From contig JFHB01000181.1 of NCBI GenBank assembly GCA_000729835.1, positions 1 to 63,657 of the forward strand: a DNA stretch of 63,657 bases, written 5' to 3'. This stretch comes from Atkinsonella hypoxylon (taxonomy: Eukaryota > Ascomycota > Sordariomycetes > Hypocreales > Clavicipitaceae). Shown one piece after another: positions 10,630-22,700 of this stretch. The notes below the pieces were generated by a model. That model did no database searches, was not told the origin of the DNA, and saw nothing but the letters and a program-made list of their open reading frames with translations. Position numbers and translations under genes: made by a program. Position 1 is the first letter of the stretch, and each line of letters opens with the position of its first letter.

Positions 10630-13600
10630 TCAGTGATAGCCCAGCTCGGGATTCGCCCTAAAGTTACACCGACATCGACACTCCGGCACAGGACACTCCA
10701 CATGCCGGACGAACCACTGCCGCGCATGGTCCAGATGGAGGACGTGCTCGCAGCGCAGGCAAAAGGTAGGGAAGCGGCCCGCCATGCGCGTCGACTCCTT
10801 CTCCTCAGGCTTGTCGGAGCGCGGAACACCTACGACCTCCAGACAGACCACACAGCGAGGCAGGTGCCTCCCGCAGTTGGGACAGCTGATTCCCGCGTTC
10901 ACGCTCGTCGCCAGGAGGGGGTTGCGCGATTCAAGCGCGGGCAGGGAGGATGGCGCGGCGCCGCCGTGCTTGGCCAGCGAGGTTTCCGCGTCGCAGTAGA
11001 CGCAGCGGAGGGCGATCTGGCGGGACGGCGGCTTGAGGGTCGGCACGCCGTCGCGCTTGGAGCGCTTGGTGGACTCGACCTCAAACTTGGTGCGCTGGAA
11101 GAACATGCGGTGGCGCTGCAGGTGTGCGCGGTATGCGTTACGCCAGGCCCGGCAGCGGATGTCGTCCATGTAGCGCGGGTGGGCGATGGACAGGACGAGC
11201 GTCGCGGTCTGGACGTCATGGAACTTCTGGACGTACCGCGCGAAGATGTCGACAAGCCTGTCGGTGATGCCCGTGAGGGCTATGCCTTCGATGTCGCCGT
11301 CTTGGATGGCGAGGGACACGTTGGCCTGCAGCCATTGCGTGAGCTGCTCGTCGTCAAAGTTGCGGACGGCCACGACGGCTCGGTCGGAGAGCGGGAGGGA
11401 GCGCTGGTTCGCGACCATGGTCCAGTCGCCTGTTGCGATGAGCGAGGAGATGGCGCGCAGGTACGGGTCTGTCTTGGAGGCCACCACGTCGTCGAGCTCC
11501 AGCTGGTCTATCTTGCTGAGCTGCAGCTGTTTGCTGCCGCGGCCGAGGAGTTGGAGGGAGAGCAAGACGAAGAGCAGTTCCGGGTGCGTGGCGCTGGCCT
11601 TTTTCAGGATCTCAATGGCCTTTTCGGCATCGCCGCGGAAGAGGTGGCGGGATGCCACCATGGTGTGGATGGCCGTGGGATATTCGAGGTCGGCTTCTCG
11701 GTCATCGTAGTTGGGGTCATGCCGCTGGGGATCTCCCCAGCTGCACATCTCGAGACAGAGCTGACGATGAAAGGGCTTGCTGGTAGTGACGCCGTCGAAC
11801 TTTGGCAGTCGGTGCTTCTTGCAGTATTGGCCGATGACTCGTTCCCAGTGAGCTGGGTCGGGCACTGTGGCCCCAGGGGCAAGACGGGCCGTTGGATTTT
11901 GCCTTTTTTTTTTTTTTTGGTTCTCAAGGTCAGCAACGCGTTCTCTGCTAATGTGGAAAAGCTTACAGGGCAAAGGGAAATCGGGAAGGGGGTGTAATTT
12001 ACCCAGGTCGTTGGTCCATATCGAGTGTACACCAAGATAACTCAAGTCCATGTTGCCAAGGAGCATCCCAGCATCATCAGCGGCCATTTCGGCGTCTGAG
12101 ATTCATCCGATGTTAGTGAATGCTTGTCAACAATGGTAGCCGTTGCAAGATAGGAAACACTGACCTGCAATCCAATCCCACAAGAATCTCCTCCAGGGGT
12201 CGTCTGACATCACAGTGCGGTTCCTTGCGGCATCAAACAGATACCCCTCTTTGGCCCGAAGGAGCATCGAATGGTCAATCACACTTTGCGCTTCCCTCGG
12301 CAGCCCCTTGACAGTTGCTAGGGTGGTGAGAAGAGCCTCATGAATCTCGCGGCAGGAGCCGAGACTATTTGATGCAAGTGAAATTTCGTTTGGTCGGCTA
12401 TCCAAGTGTTTTGACCCGTTGCTCTGTGCTTGTTGTCCATCCTCGGCCAGTTGATCGGCGTGCTCATCCTTGACGTAGCCTCTTAGGCTCCGAATTTTCT
12501 GACTAACCGTGCTTTCATTCCGCAATGGCTCCGGCAATGGCCTGGATATTTCGTCAAGTTGCTCAAGAATGGCAGGAGTTGATTCGACATCCTCCAGTGC
12601 CCTATTCACCAAGTTTGAGGTGCTGGCCCTGTCTTGGCCGAAAATAGGTGTATCTGCAAGAGTCTTCTCAGTCAGCAGTGGGCCAAGAATCTCTGCCGTC
12701 TGTGCCGGTTCGAATTGCATCAGTTCGTGATAAGGTGCATTTTCTGTGTGCAGACTTAGTAGAATTCCAAGGCTTACTTTGCCCATCAGACGGAGCGTCG
12801 TAGTAACTCTGAAACTATACTCACCTTCTAATCCTCGATGCGGTGACTGCCAGGGAACGAGCTTATAAATATGATCTGCCGTCCTAGACGGTTGTTCTAG
12901 AATATCAAACGCCCCATTTGCCCTTAGCACCAGCATCCTCGGTCGTACAGATGGTGAAGACAACGTCACCCAATCGAATGATACAATTCGGTCACCTCTC
13001 CTCGAATTATGTCGATATGACACATCCATCTCATGGGATTTTTGAACCTGCAGCAGCTCGGGCCCTTCTTGAGGGGCCATTCCTGCTGATGCAATTTCTT
13101 TACTGGTTTCCATAACCTTTAATTGACCGGTTGGCGAAAGTGCTGCCAGTAACCCGCGACGTCCCCGACAATACCGGAGTGACCGGATCAGGGAGTGCTT
13201 GCCCTCCGTCAAGAACGGATCCGAATCGGTCTCGATAACTTTGTCGAGTCGCAAAGCTCCGCCCCAGGGAATTTCGTCTTCCTCCACAGCTTGGCTATAA
13301 GAATGGGACGCCAATGGTCGAGATGTAGCTCGTCGATCCCAAATCATGACGCCAGGATGGTCCAATGCCGACGACGCAAAATTATTCTGGTCAGCATAGT
13401 CAATTGTCAGATTATTATTACACTTGGTTTGAAATGTTATATTCCCGCTCGGGTCTGGCATAAATCAGCATTGGGCGCTTCCGGTCGGGTTTTGCGATGG
13501 TGATACTAACCTCTGAGATCAATGATTCTCAATCCCTGTCCTTTAATACCAGCCACCAACGTCAATGGACAATCTTCAAAAAACTTCAGACTCGAAACAG

Positions 13601-14090
13601 AAACACTGGGCTCGAGCTTTGTATACGAGTCCACGTAGGTAGAAGCGGAAGGCGGGAATCCTGTTCTCGGTAATTCTTGAGCCGAGAGTCGATTCACGTC
13701 CCAGATGTGCAGGCTCTGGTCCATTCGCACGCGGTCAAGGCCAACAGCGAGCAGCCCAGTCGTGTTGAAGGCAACGGCTTGACAGGTTCTAGACATTTTA
13801 AGCCCAATTTCAGCATAAGCATTCGAATTATCGTCGACTTTTAGAAGGTTGATAATGCCAGATCCGGTCCCCACTGCCAAAAGGCTGGTGTCGGCCGGGG
13901 ACCAGTCGTAAGTTGTGAGCGAAGGGAAGTCAACATGTCGACTCAGCCTCGAATAATCAAATCGCTGGTTGTGAGCATATCCGGTTGGCTTATAGAGTTG
14001 CACAACGCGATGTTGTAAGTTGATGTGAACGAAGCTGTCGACAGACAAATTCGGTGACCACTTCACCAGACCTGGCTCGGGGCGATCCAT
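10630..14090 (-). CDS. SEA4: SEA/GATOR complex subunit Sea4 (Mio homologue)
   Basis: Subunit of the vacuolar SEACAT/GATOR2 complex, which relieves TORC1 inhibition in amino-acid sufficiency. Exons: 14090-13511, 13454-12165, then 12095 to the stop. Introns 13455-13510 (GTTAGT) and 12096-12164 (GTCAGT) both keep phase. Exon 1 encodes N-terminal WD repeats (LVKWSPN, TYDWSPADTSLLAVG, LLAVGLDRVRMDQSLHIWD), and exon 2 the remaining WD and linker region. Exon 3 carries the Mio-type segment MDLSYLGVHSIW, an alpha-solenoid (AIEILKKAS), and a C-terminal Cys-rich zinc finger: CVYC, CPNCGRHLPRCVVC, FCLRC, then CPVPECRCRC. A further in-phase intron of 138 nt is likely at 11865-12002, because the frame there crosses a 15-nt A run and yields an unconserved lysine stretch. 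The predicted length is about 1,060-1,105 residues, close to yeast Sea4 (~1,040). Confidence 0.93.
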
Positions 14091-14693
14091 GGTGCATGTA
14101 ATGAGGTGGGCTCGAGCAATAGGTACCCCAGACGATTATCTCTGCCAATTTGAGGGTGAAGCAGGCCTCCTGACACTGATTTGTGTGCAGTCGCAAGTAG
14201 AAGGCGTGTTCACCCGCTGTCCGATGCTGCCATTGAAGAGCAAACACCCATCAAACTGCCACATGACTTCGCAAAAGGTGAATGGACTGTCTCTCAAGAT
14301 AGGTCCCGTGGGTAGTGTGAATAGACTTGAGAATGAGGTAAGAAGGTGACGACTGAAGCTCCCTCCCGCTCTCTGTCGAATGCGCTTCAAACGTCTGGTA
14401 TGACTGGCAGACGACTGACGGACCTTGGAAGGGTGGAGTACATTGCGGAGTACGTGGAGTACAGACACTGTGTAGTGTGTACGGAATATGAGACTGACTG
14501 ACTCGACAAGATAACGCTCCAAACATCTTTACTCCCAGTCCCCACAGTCCAAAAAAAAAAAAAGTTCCAGCTTCACCTGCTCGAAGCAAGAAGCCTCGCC
14601 GGGAAAACCCATTTTCCAAAGCTACACGATATATTGTCGGTATCCAATCGTTGGATCTCTTGCCCATCCCGCTCCGTCACCTCCAACGCCAGC
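14091..14693. promoter_or_regulatory. Divergent promoter region of SEA4 and EFG1
   Basis: The two start codons face away from each other, 603 nt apart, so this region must contain both promoters. It holds a run of at least 12 A (about 14550-14562), a repeated GGAGTACGTGGAGTAC motif (about 14452-14467) and no coding sequence that I can support. No specific factor-binding site could be assigned. Confidence 0.6.
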
Positions 14694-15677
14694 ATGAAGC
14701 GCTCCATCACCGACGTGAAGTCGCGGGACCATGGCACTTCTTCCCGTGGACATGGCTTTAACCCGAAAAGGCAAAAACAAAATGACGGCGGCAACCACAA
14801 GACGAAAGAAGATGGGATCAGTGTCACAAAAAAGCGCGTCCGAAGCATTGAGAGATTGCTCAAGCGAAACACAGACCTTCCTGCAAACGTCCACAATGAT
14901 CTGCAACGAGAGTTAGCTGCCCTCAAGGCCACTGTCAGCGACAAAGTATTCCGCAAGAAGCGGAGTGCTATGATCTCGAAATACCACATGGTTCGATTCT
15001 TTGGTATGCTGGAACAGCCCCCCGTGGCCCTTTTTGTGTACAAGTTCTTCTAACACGAGTGCGTTACAGAGCGAAAGAAGGCCACCCGTCTAGTCAAGCA
15101 AATCAAGCGCAAGATTGAACAGAACCCCGATGGCGAAAATGAAGAACTCAAGCGACAATTACACATTGCAGAAGTCGACGAAGCATACACGTTATACCAC
15201 CCTCACATCGAACCGTATATCAGTCTGTATGGTGGCTTGAAGGCCGATAGTAAGGAGAACCAAGAGAAATGGGAAACCGGAGACGAGGACACGCAAAAGA
15301 CTTCAGCAGCCAAGATAGCCCTCAACTCTGAAAGACCGCCCGTGTGGTCGGTTGTTGAAAAAGCCATGGAGCAGGGCACCATGGCGCTTGAAGAGCTGCG
15401 TGAACGACGGCCCAGCGACTTCGCGGTGACTGCGACAAAGTCATTACGTGCGTCGAGCATGGCTTCACAGAGTAGAACAGACAAGACGCCGGAAAAGGCA
15501 TCAGGTCCCAATGCGGTCCAGGACAAGAACAAGCAGGTTGCTATGAATCGCCCAAATCAGACTGGCGAGGCGACTCGGCTGAATCGCAGGGAAAGAAGGC
15601 GGCTCATGCGCGAGGCTGCGGCTGAGAAGAACTCTGATGAGGAGGAGGAAGGCGGTGGTTTCTTCGAGGGCTTGTAG
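14694..15677 (+). CDS. EFG1: rRNA-processing protein Efg1
   Basis: Nucleolar factor needed for 18S rRNA maturation and small-subunit assembly in yeast. Two exons (14694-15003 and 15070-15677) are joined across a 66-nt intron (GTATGC...CAG, phase 1), giving 305 residues. The family signature is clear: KKRVRSIERLLKRNTDLP followed by ELAALKATV and KYHMVRFFERKKATR, a basic helical region likely to form coiled coils. An acidic C-terminal tail (SDEEEEGGGFFEGL) follows a basic RREKRRLMRE-like patch (RRERRRLMREAA). The ATG at 14694 is the first in frame that gives a sensible N-terminus (MKRSITDVKS); frame-open sequence upstream lacks an ATG. It is divergent from SEA4, so TORC1 signalling and ribosome assembly genes share a promoter region. 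Confidence 0.92.
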
Positions 15678-16342
15678 CGTCCATTGGACTAGGCGTTGAT
15701 ACTTTTTGTACATTTAAGGCCGGATTCGAGACTGGTCTAATTCATCTTGTATGTGCCGGCTCGCAAAACACATTTGACTTGTGAAGGTGTTGCTGTATGT
15801 CTATATGCTGTGGACGAGCTGCGAAATCTAGCAGTGCAGTGCGGCCCCATGAAGCTAAACACACGTCACTGCCTTATCACAAGAACAAGGGTTAATAAAA
15901 TTGCACGATGGAATTCAAGATCAAGTATGTGCATAGTTATCCTTGGTTCAGCAGCGAATTTCGTTCCTCGCTTCGTGGATGGACAGTGATCCGGTCTGGA
16001 TTTGTTCACCAACGGAGCGCCTGCAGGCACTGTGCACCAGCGGATTTCAAACCCCACCATCATCAAACCCCGACCCGACTTCTGAGCCTCAACACCTTCA
16101 AATGCTTCCAATCCCTTCTTCCACCGCTCACCAACCCTGCCTCCATCGCAACCGGCCAACAACCTGCTTGCATTTGGCCGTGATTTCACCATATTACTCA
16201 TCGCCTCTCAGTTCGCATTCCGCAGCAGCACCATTTTCCGCGATGACTCACCCTCCTCAATAATTCGTGAATCGGGCAAGACGAGCAAGGACTGGTACCT
16301 CACATTGCAACTACCTCCCTGTTCAGCACATAGCAGAAGACA
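15678..16342. other. Intergenic, EFG1 to dsRBD gene
   Basis: 665 nt holding the EFG1 3' region and the C/T-rich promoter and leader (about 16,070-16,340) of the next gene. Plus-strand open frames here do not show a domain or continue into the next gene in phase. Confidence 0.6.
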
Positions 16343-17436
16343 ATGGCAGCAGTGGAAACCACGCAGGTCCAAGTCCCATGGGACAAACTCGTAACATGGG
16401 TTCAAAAACAAATGGCTACCGAGATGCAAACGGGCTACCCTGTTACCCTTACACGATCACAGTTGGAGGCCTTGTCTCACTTGATTTCATTCAACGAGGA
16501 GCCCGACGTCAGCGACAAGGACTACGTGAGCCTTCTTCTGCGTACGTCCTTTCCCGCTCTCTTCCTCACCGTGCATGCGGGTACAGTTGTGTTCGTCACT
16601 GCGATCTAACGCAAGCTCCCGTTGCAGAAAAAACACAGTCCCGCCGTCTCGCAGCCCCCGTGTTTGCAAACCTGCCGCCGGTCAGCGTGCCCGTCGACGG
16701 CCACTTTGAACCCCGTTGGCAATGCAGCTGTACGGTGGAATCGCACGGCGTGTTTCCCCGTCTGGGCTTCGGGTGCTCTGCTCAACAGCAGGCGCCGCTA
16801 TTTCAGTCCAAAAAGGTACGTGACATCTCCCGCCTGCGCTGGGATTAGGCGCCAGGAGGACCGGACCCCATTCATTAACGATGAACTCGAAACCAGAATG
16901 CCAAGCAGTTTGCTGCCAAGCAAGCGTTAGAGTTTCTGTCCAGGTCCCCAGGGGCCGCGAATCATCCCATACTCCCCCTGAAGAGGAAACCGTCGGTGCC
17001 GTTAGCACCTCCACAGCACACTCGTCCGAGCATGGAAACGCCGCCGCAGATCCGCGCTCTTGATTCCCTCCCAACAACACACTTGGTCAGTTCTGTCGTC
17101 TCAGCCCCTTCGAGCGAGATGTCACCTCGTAAGTTATCTATTTTCGAGCAAGTCTCCGTCTTGACAGGGCGCTTGGGCATGGACAGTCCAAGATACATGG
17201 TCGAGCGGGACCCAGTTGGGGGGGACTACTTCTGCGGACGGCCCATCTTTAAGAATGGAGGGCGCGTTCCCTCGGATTTGGGCATCGTGAGCGGCGTACA
17301 GGGACAGGCACAGGCCCGGCTGCGGATTGCAGAGGAAGTGCTGGCTTGGGCGGAGGAGGAACTGCAGAAGAGGCAGGAGACATTTCAGAGTTTGTGGGGT
17401 GCGGCAACGCTATCTGAGTCCAAGGTGTCTATTTGA
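16343..17436 (+). CDS. Double-stranded RNA-binding-domain protein, unknown function
   Basis: Three exons (16343-16541, 16628-16815, 16897-17436) give 308 residues. Introns of 86 nt (GTACGT...CAG, phase 1) and 81 nt (GTACGT...CAG, phase 0) both keep phase. The assembled N-terminal half forms one dsRNA-binding motif split over all three exons: DKDYVSLLLQKTQSRRL (helix 1), then RWQCSCTVESHGVFP (beta strands), then the diagnostic end SKKNAKQFAAKQALEFL (helix 2 with the KKNAK lysines that contact RNA). The rest is Pro/Ser-rich with a conserved-looking C-terminus rich in Glu/Ala helix (ARLRIAEEVLAWAEEELQKR). There is no RNase III, helicase or deaminase domain, so it probably acts as an adaptor or RNA-binding factor. 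I do not recognise a named orthologue. Confidence 0.85.
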
Positions 17437-17849
17437 CCGTTGAAGGAGCCTTTCGAGCGCAGACAAAGTGCCATTGAGGAACTAACACGATACGTTTGGC
17501 GTTGGTGTGGGTTTGGGGAAACGCTGGGTGCTATTATACTGGCGCTGAGCGGCCATGTTCATGGGTTCACGATGAGGATTGATGAATGCTCGCGACTACC
17601 TTTTTCTGAAAGGATCGTTTCCCAGGTTTGGCGTTCATACGAAGCAGTTTATGTATATTGATTATAATCATTTAGATTGCGCACATGCGCGCACAGAGCA
17701 AATGATTGCAATACTCGACTTTGAAATCCTCACTCTGCACTCGTCAAGCGGCCGAACCACGCCTCTCCTTCACTCACGACACCAACTCCTTCAGCTCCAG
17801 TATCAGGCAGCTCTCGTATCCCTCTCATCTCCCTCACCGCAACTTACAC
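17437..17849. other. Convergent 3' region, dsRBD gene and TPT1
   Basis: 413 nt between two convergent stop codons. The part next to TPT1 is strongly C/T-rich on the plus strand, hence G/A-rich on the TPT1 sense strand. No gene is seen. Confidence 0.65.
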
Positions 17850-18754
17850 TCACTTCCTCCCCCTCCCCCCTCTACCACCACCCGCCCTCTTCCCCCTCGG
17901 CACAACAATGTCCAAACCCGCCGGCAAATCCGCCCTCTTGACGCCATCCTCCCACAAAACACCAACACCCCCCGCCCTACCGACAACCCTCGTGAAGAAG
18001 CGCGAGCTCAAGACGCCGTCCGCCCCGCCGTCCGTCAAAATCACCCCATTCTCACTCCTCCACCACGGAACCCCCTCGCGCAAGCTCGCCCTAATGTCAA
18101 TCTCAACCAAGAGCTCCGCATCCCCGCGCATCCCGCTCACGGCCCCTTCCTCAGGCGTCTTGTCCGCGCAGTGAATGTGGCCCCTGCCCATGGGCTTTAG
18201 CCCGCCCGACCGAACGATGGCGTCCCAAAACGCAAAATACGTGCCATGGAGCACGCGCTGCGGACAGTCCGCGTCGCCGAGGGCAATGGGCCTGTAGAGC
18301 GCCGCCGCGTCCACCGCGAGCGAGTGGCCCTGGTTGGCGCGGATGAGGTATGACGACGCCTGGGCGTCTGCGTCGCCGTCTGAGCCATCTTTGCGCCTCA
18401 GCGTGAAGCGCTTCTTGGCATTGGTTTCCACGACGGACCGGATCTCGTCTAGCGAGACGTGGAGGCTGCGTAGGGGACCCCATTGGAGCTAGAGCGCGTG
18501 AGTTGCCCCTTTGGTTTTTTTGGGGGGAATTTTCATGTCACTTGGGTACATGGCACTCGGGTAGGAGAAGGGGAATGGATGGAGCGGCTACGTACGACTT
18601 TGTCCAGCGGCACGAAACCTTCCCTGTCGAGCTGGATGCCTGCGTTGTCGGCCTGATGGCGGAGCAGCCTGGAGAGGGCTTTCGAGATCTGGACTTCCCT
18701 CGCTTCGCTTCTGCCGCCGTCGCGGCCTCCCCTGGGGCGATGGTGTCGCTGCAT
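17850..18754 (-). CDS. TPT1: tRNA 2'-phosphotransferase Tpt1
   Basis: Removes the 2'-phosphate left at the splice junction of intron-containing tRNAs by transferring it to NAD+. Two exons (18754-18596 and 18488-17850) are joined across a 107-nt phase-0 intron (GTACGT...TAG), giving 265 residues. The four catalytic-site elements of the KptA/Tpt1 family are visible: LSRLLRH near the N-terminus, IRANQGHS, LHGTYFAFWDAIVRSGG with MGRGHIHCA, and the SGMRGDAELLVEID arginine, followed by SENGVILTDG. The C-terminus is an RGG-like basic tail (GKRAGGGRGGRGRK). The frame is open further upstream, so a start at 18871 (about 39 extra residues) is possible. I chose 18754 because the next segment (RPRGGRDGGRSEAREVQISK) fits the usual short basic N-terminus. 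Confidence 0.92.
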
Positions 18755-19743
18755 TCTGTTCTTTGGGGGAGGGGGACTTTTTAAATCACTCCGCCGTTCG
18801 TCTGTCAGCGGAATATGTGGAATCTGAAATGCCGGGGTTAGTGTATGGCCGCGTTCCAGACGCTGGCTCATCTGGTCTATGCTGGTAGAGTGATATGTGG
18901 GCGCCAGGTTAAAAAGGGGATAACAATGGGGGTGAAATGGATGGACTGGATGTAGCAATTTTTTTTTTTTTTTTTTTCGTGTTGTTGCCTTCCGTGAGGT
19001 TTGTGGCAATTGGTCCCCCGCTGAGCCCGCGTAGCACAGTGTGAGTCAACTAGGTGAGTTGCGCAGCAGGACTGCAAGGAACGGGACTGTAAAGTCAATT
19101 GCATTTCATGTCGCCACAAAAAGCTATGGACAGGCAGCTGTCACTGGTCCTTGGCTGCATGAACCCGTGGTAAACGGGCAATCTGGTAGACTGAAACACA
19201 ACGCGCACACAAAAGTCACAAGCGAGGCAAAATGAGAGCACATTGCTAAACATATGAACCAAATTCTGTTAAAAGGAAAATATGTACATGAAATAAAACA
19301 TTCATCCACTCATACCAGTGAAAAATGCAAAACCCCCAAGGTTCGTTAGGCCACTCGAAGTGGCGATGCTTTTCATCATTTCGTTGACGCAACCCTGAGT
19401 GGTCGTCATGCTTGGCTTTCCATGGCCGAAGCACAACAGTTCCGTTGATGTGTATTTTCTGTGCGTATTGTGGAAACTGACTTGTACAGAATGCGAGAAG
19501 GGGAAGAAGGGAAGAAAGCAAGAATAGCACGAGTTCTCATGAAAGAATGGATTGCGCGTTTACAGGAAAGCATTTCAGCAGCCCATCTTCGTTAGTCGTC
19601 AAAGCTGATAATGAACAAGTATTCAAAGAGGTTGTGTTCCTCTGAGAAACATTACAAGAGAAGCAGAGGCATGTGTTCCAAAGAAAACTTCAGTATATAC
19701 ATTGTGGGCAGAAGACGTGGTAGATTTTCTGTGGTTGACACCT
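18755..19743. other. Intergenic upstream of TPT1
   Basis: Nearly 1 kb: the TPT1 promoter/leader, a 19-nt T run near 18958-18977, and the 3' flank of the large orphan gene. No supported coding sequence. Confidence 0.6.
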
Positions 19744-22700
19744 TCACCTGTAGGTCCCTGTGGCGGCGCCAGAGTTCGCGGATATTAAGCTGTCACGGTG
19801 TCTGCGTGTGCTAAGGCTGCTAGCCCTTGCGTGAACTATACCCTTGCTCAGAGGCGGGCCGTTTCGTTGCATTGGCACATCGCTAGCACTATCGTTTATG
19901 TCTTGTTCCGCCGGCTGTCTGTCGAGAAATCGCCTAGGAGTTGCACTGTTAGGCCCCAGTGGTCCACCGAGGCGCGATGACTGAAGGTTAGTGGAGATGA
20001 ATCGTCGACAGGGAAGCGTAGATGGAATTTGCGATGTGGCATTCGACGGCGCAGGTTGTGAGTCTGAAAGAAACTCGCGTCCTTGGCCTCTGAACAGGCT
20101 AACATCGGTGCCAGCCCGAGACGGCGGTCGGAACCTTCCCTCGTTGGCCTCTTCGCCCACAGTACCGCGACGACTCCTGCCCACAACCGATGTTGTCCGC
20201 ATCTCTTCTGCTTCTTCGTTTCCTGCACGTCGAGATCGTAACACGGATGGTGTATGGGAGACATCCGGCTCCTCCGTACCGGCTCGTCGAGTGCGAGCGA
20301 TCAACAGGGACGACCGTCTTGACAGATTGCCGTCAACCGGCGTGCTTGGAGTCGACCCAGTTGATCTTGGTGTGAGAAGAGCTGCGCTGTTGAGCATGAG
20401 ACTACGCCGTTCTTCGAACTTGGATAGTGCTCTAGGGCTGCTGCTCGATTTCGGTATCGACTGCTCCATAACGCTCGATCGTCGCGGTGCTGTCGACCCA
20501 CTGTAGGACTTTGGCACGGTTGGCGTTGCTGGTCCATCGCTTTGTGTCATTACAGGAAATGTGGCCACCTTAGCAGGCTGCGCCGCGCCATCACCTAGTG
20601 CCACGCACAATTCCGTGAGGCTTCGACACACAGAGTCGGCTTTTCTACGCAACTGACGATCGGTGATGCCTCCACTAGCACCGACGGTGCTTGCCGCTCC
20701 CGAGACAGGACCCGGTTGGCCTGGGCTACCCATCATGGATGACAGTGCCATGGCATCATTGGCTGCCGACTCGAGTGCTTGATAAACTTCTGTGCTCAAG
20801 AAGGGTCTGGACTTGACCAGAGCTGCGTGCAAGATAGAATGTGCCTCCTTCTGCGAGGATACTATGCTCGATACGTCGACTTGCCCTGGACCTTGTCGCT
20901 TCGGAGATAGGGATACCGTGGTTACTGTTGTTGTTGCAGTGGCTGGACGCTCATCTGACAATCTGGAGACGGCCGCTCCGGACGTGGAAGGGAGTTTGCC
21001 AGTCAGTTCGAGACGGTGAATTCGCGACTTGAGATCGTCCAACTCATCCCAGACGGTGGAGGGTGCGGTAGTAGAAGCAGTAGACTCAGTCCCTTCAACC
21101 CCCTGAACCATGTCGGATCCAGTCCTGTTCTGGAACTCAACTGCTTTAGCCAACGGCGAAGAGCCATGATTCCTGCTGTGATTGAGACCGGAAGCTTTAT
21201 ATCCGGGTGTTCGGCCTCCCACAGTTAAATTACTTTCCGTTATTGATGCGCGCCTCCGCGCGTAAATGCTACCTTCATGGGTGTCTTCATTGCCCACGAC
21301 AAATCGTGCGGAAAGAGAGGACGGCCGTAAGTTTACGCCACCAGACCGTGATCGCATGATCTCGTCTGCAGGATGGATTGATGCAGCCTTCTCGCGGGCT
21401 GAGGACCTAAAAGTAGTCGTGCGAGAGATTTCGCTTGCCTGATCATCTTCAAGATACTTCAGACGCGGCCGATCTTGCTGATCTGATAACCGCCGCCTTG
21501 CTTTGGGAGGGGACGCAGCGTGGTGGAATGTGGAAATGGCCGTAGATAAAGGACGTCGATATGAGCTTTTCCTTAGCCCAGACTGCGCCCATATCAGTGA
21601 TTATGCTATATAAAAGTTACGTATAGGAGGTCTAGATGACACTCACAATTGAAGTCAGTGTATCGTCCACGTCGTAATCTTGAATACAAGGACGGGGCTC
21701 TTCGCGAGCGATTTTTAAGAACACATCCCCGTTGTCGTCTTGCCAATCGGGTCCAGCATTGGCAGCAGAAGTGGCGATGGCCTGTGCATATTTGCTCTCC
21801 AAACTAGGCTGTTCCTCGGGGGAGTGAGCGAAAGCTTCGCCCACATCGTACGGGCGAGGGGTAAAATTCATGTCCCTTGTTTGGCTCTTGCGAGAGCTCG
21901 ATGACCGAAACGATCGGATGGGCGGAATCCCACCTGGTGCTAAATGGCTGAGCTGTATGCTATGCCGCTTGCCAGCTGACCTGTACGAAATGGGTGGACG
22001 GCAGGATGGTGAATATCGGCTCTCATCTGATGTGCTGGACTGAGACAGCCGCTTAGGAAGCAGCAACTCCCGTTGGCCTTGTTTGCTACCGTCGATGGGT
22101 GGCGGTTCGAGAGCAGACCGAGCGACAGGCCGTAAGGCTTGCAGCCGCTGGGAGCCTAGAGTCGGCAGCGGATGATGCGAGGTTGACGCTCCGTTGGAGC
22201 TACGCGAAGCAGGTCCTCGACGTCTCAGGTGCGAACAAGCAACACTAGACGATGGGAACAAAGGAGAGGGTTGATCGTCGGTGGTAGGCCCGGATTCGGG
22301 ACAAGAGGCGGCACGTCGTCTCGACGTCGGCGAGCTGCCACGAGAGGACGATGACCAAGGCGTAGGGTGGGTGACGTGACAAGAGGATGCTCGAGGCGGC
22401 AGGTGTTCGCTTGGTGAAGAATTGACTGAAGACGATGTGAGGAGCGAGGTAGGCAATGTTCTGGCACGGGGATGCGTCGCTTTGAAGTTTGCATCAGGAT
22501 CTGCGACAGCATCCACGTCTACGTTTGCGGTGTTGTCGGGTATAGATGGGGCAGTTTGCTGCTCGGGCACCGGATTGGGTGACGCCGACGAGGGGGGGCC
22601 GCGATGCGGGTGCTGCACCAAAGATGCTTGTTTCTGAGTGCGAATGCCGGGGTGTGTGTGGTGATGCAAGTCGTGTTGGGAGGCCGGACTCTGGTTTAAG

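Noticed and set aside
10516..11997. 493-codon plus-strand frame antisense to SEA4
   Set aside because: It lies opposite the clearly conserved SEA4 exon and has no domain; the GC-rich codon pattern of SEA4 keeps the opposite strand open.
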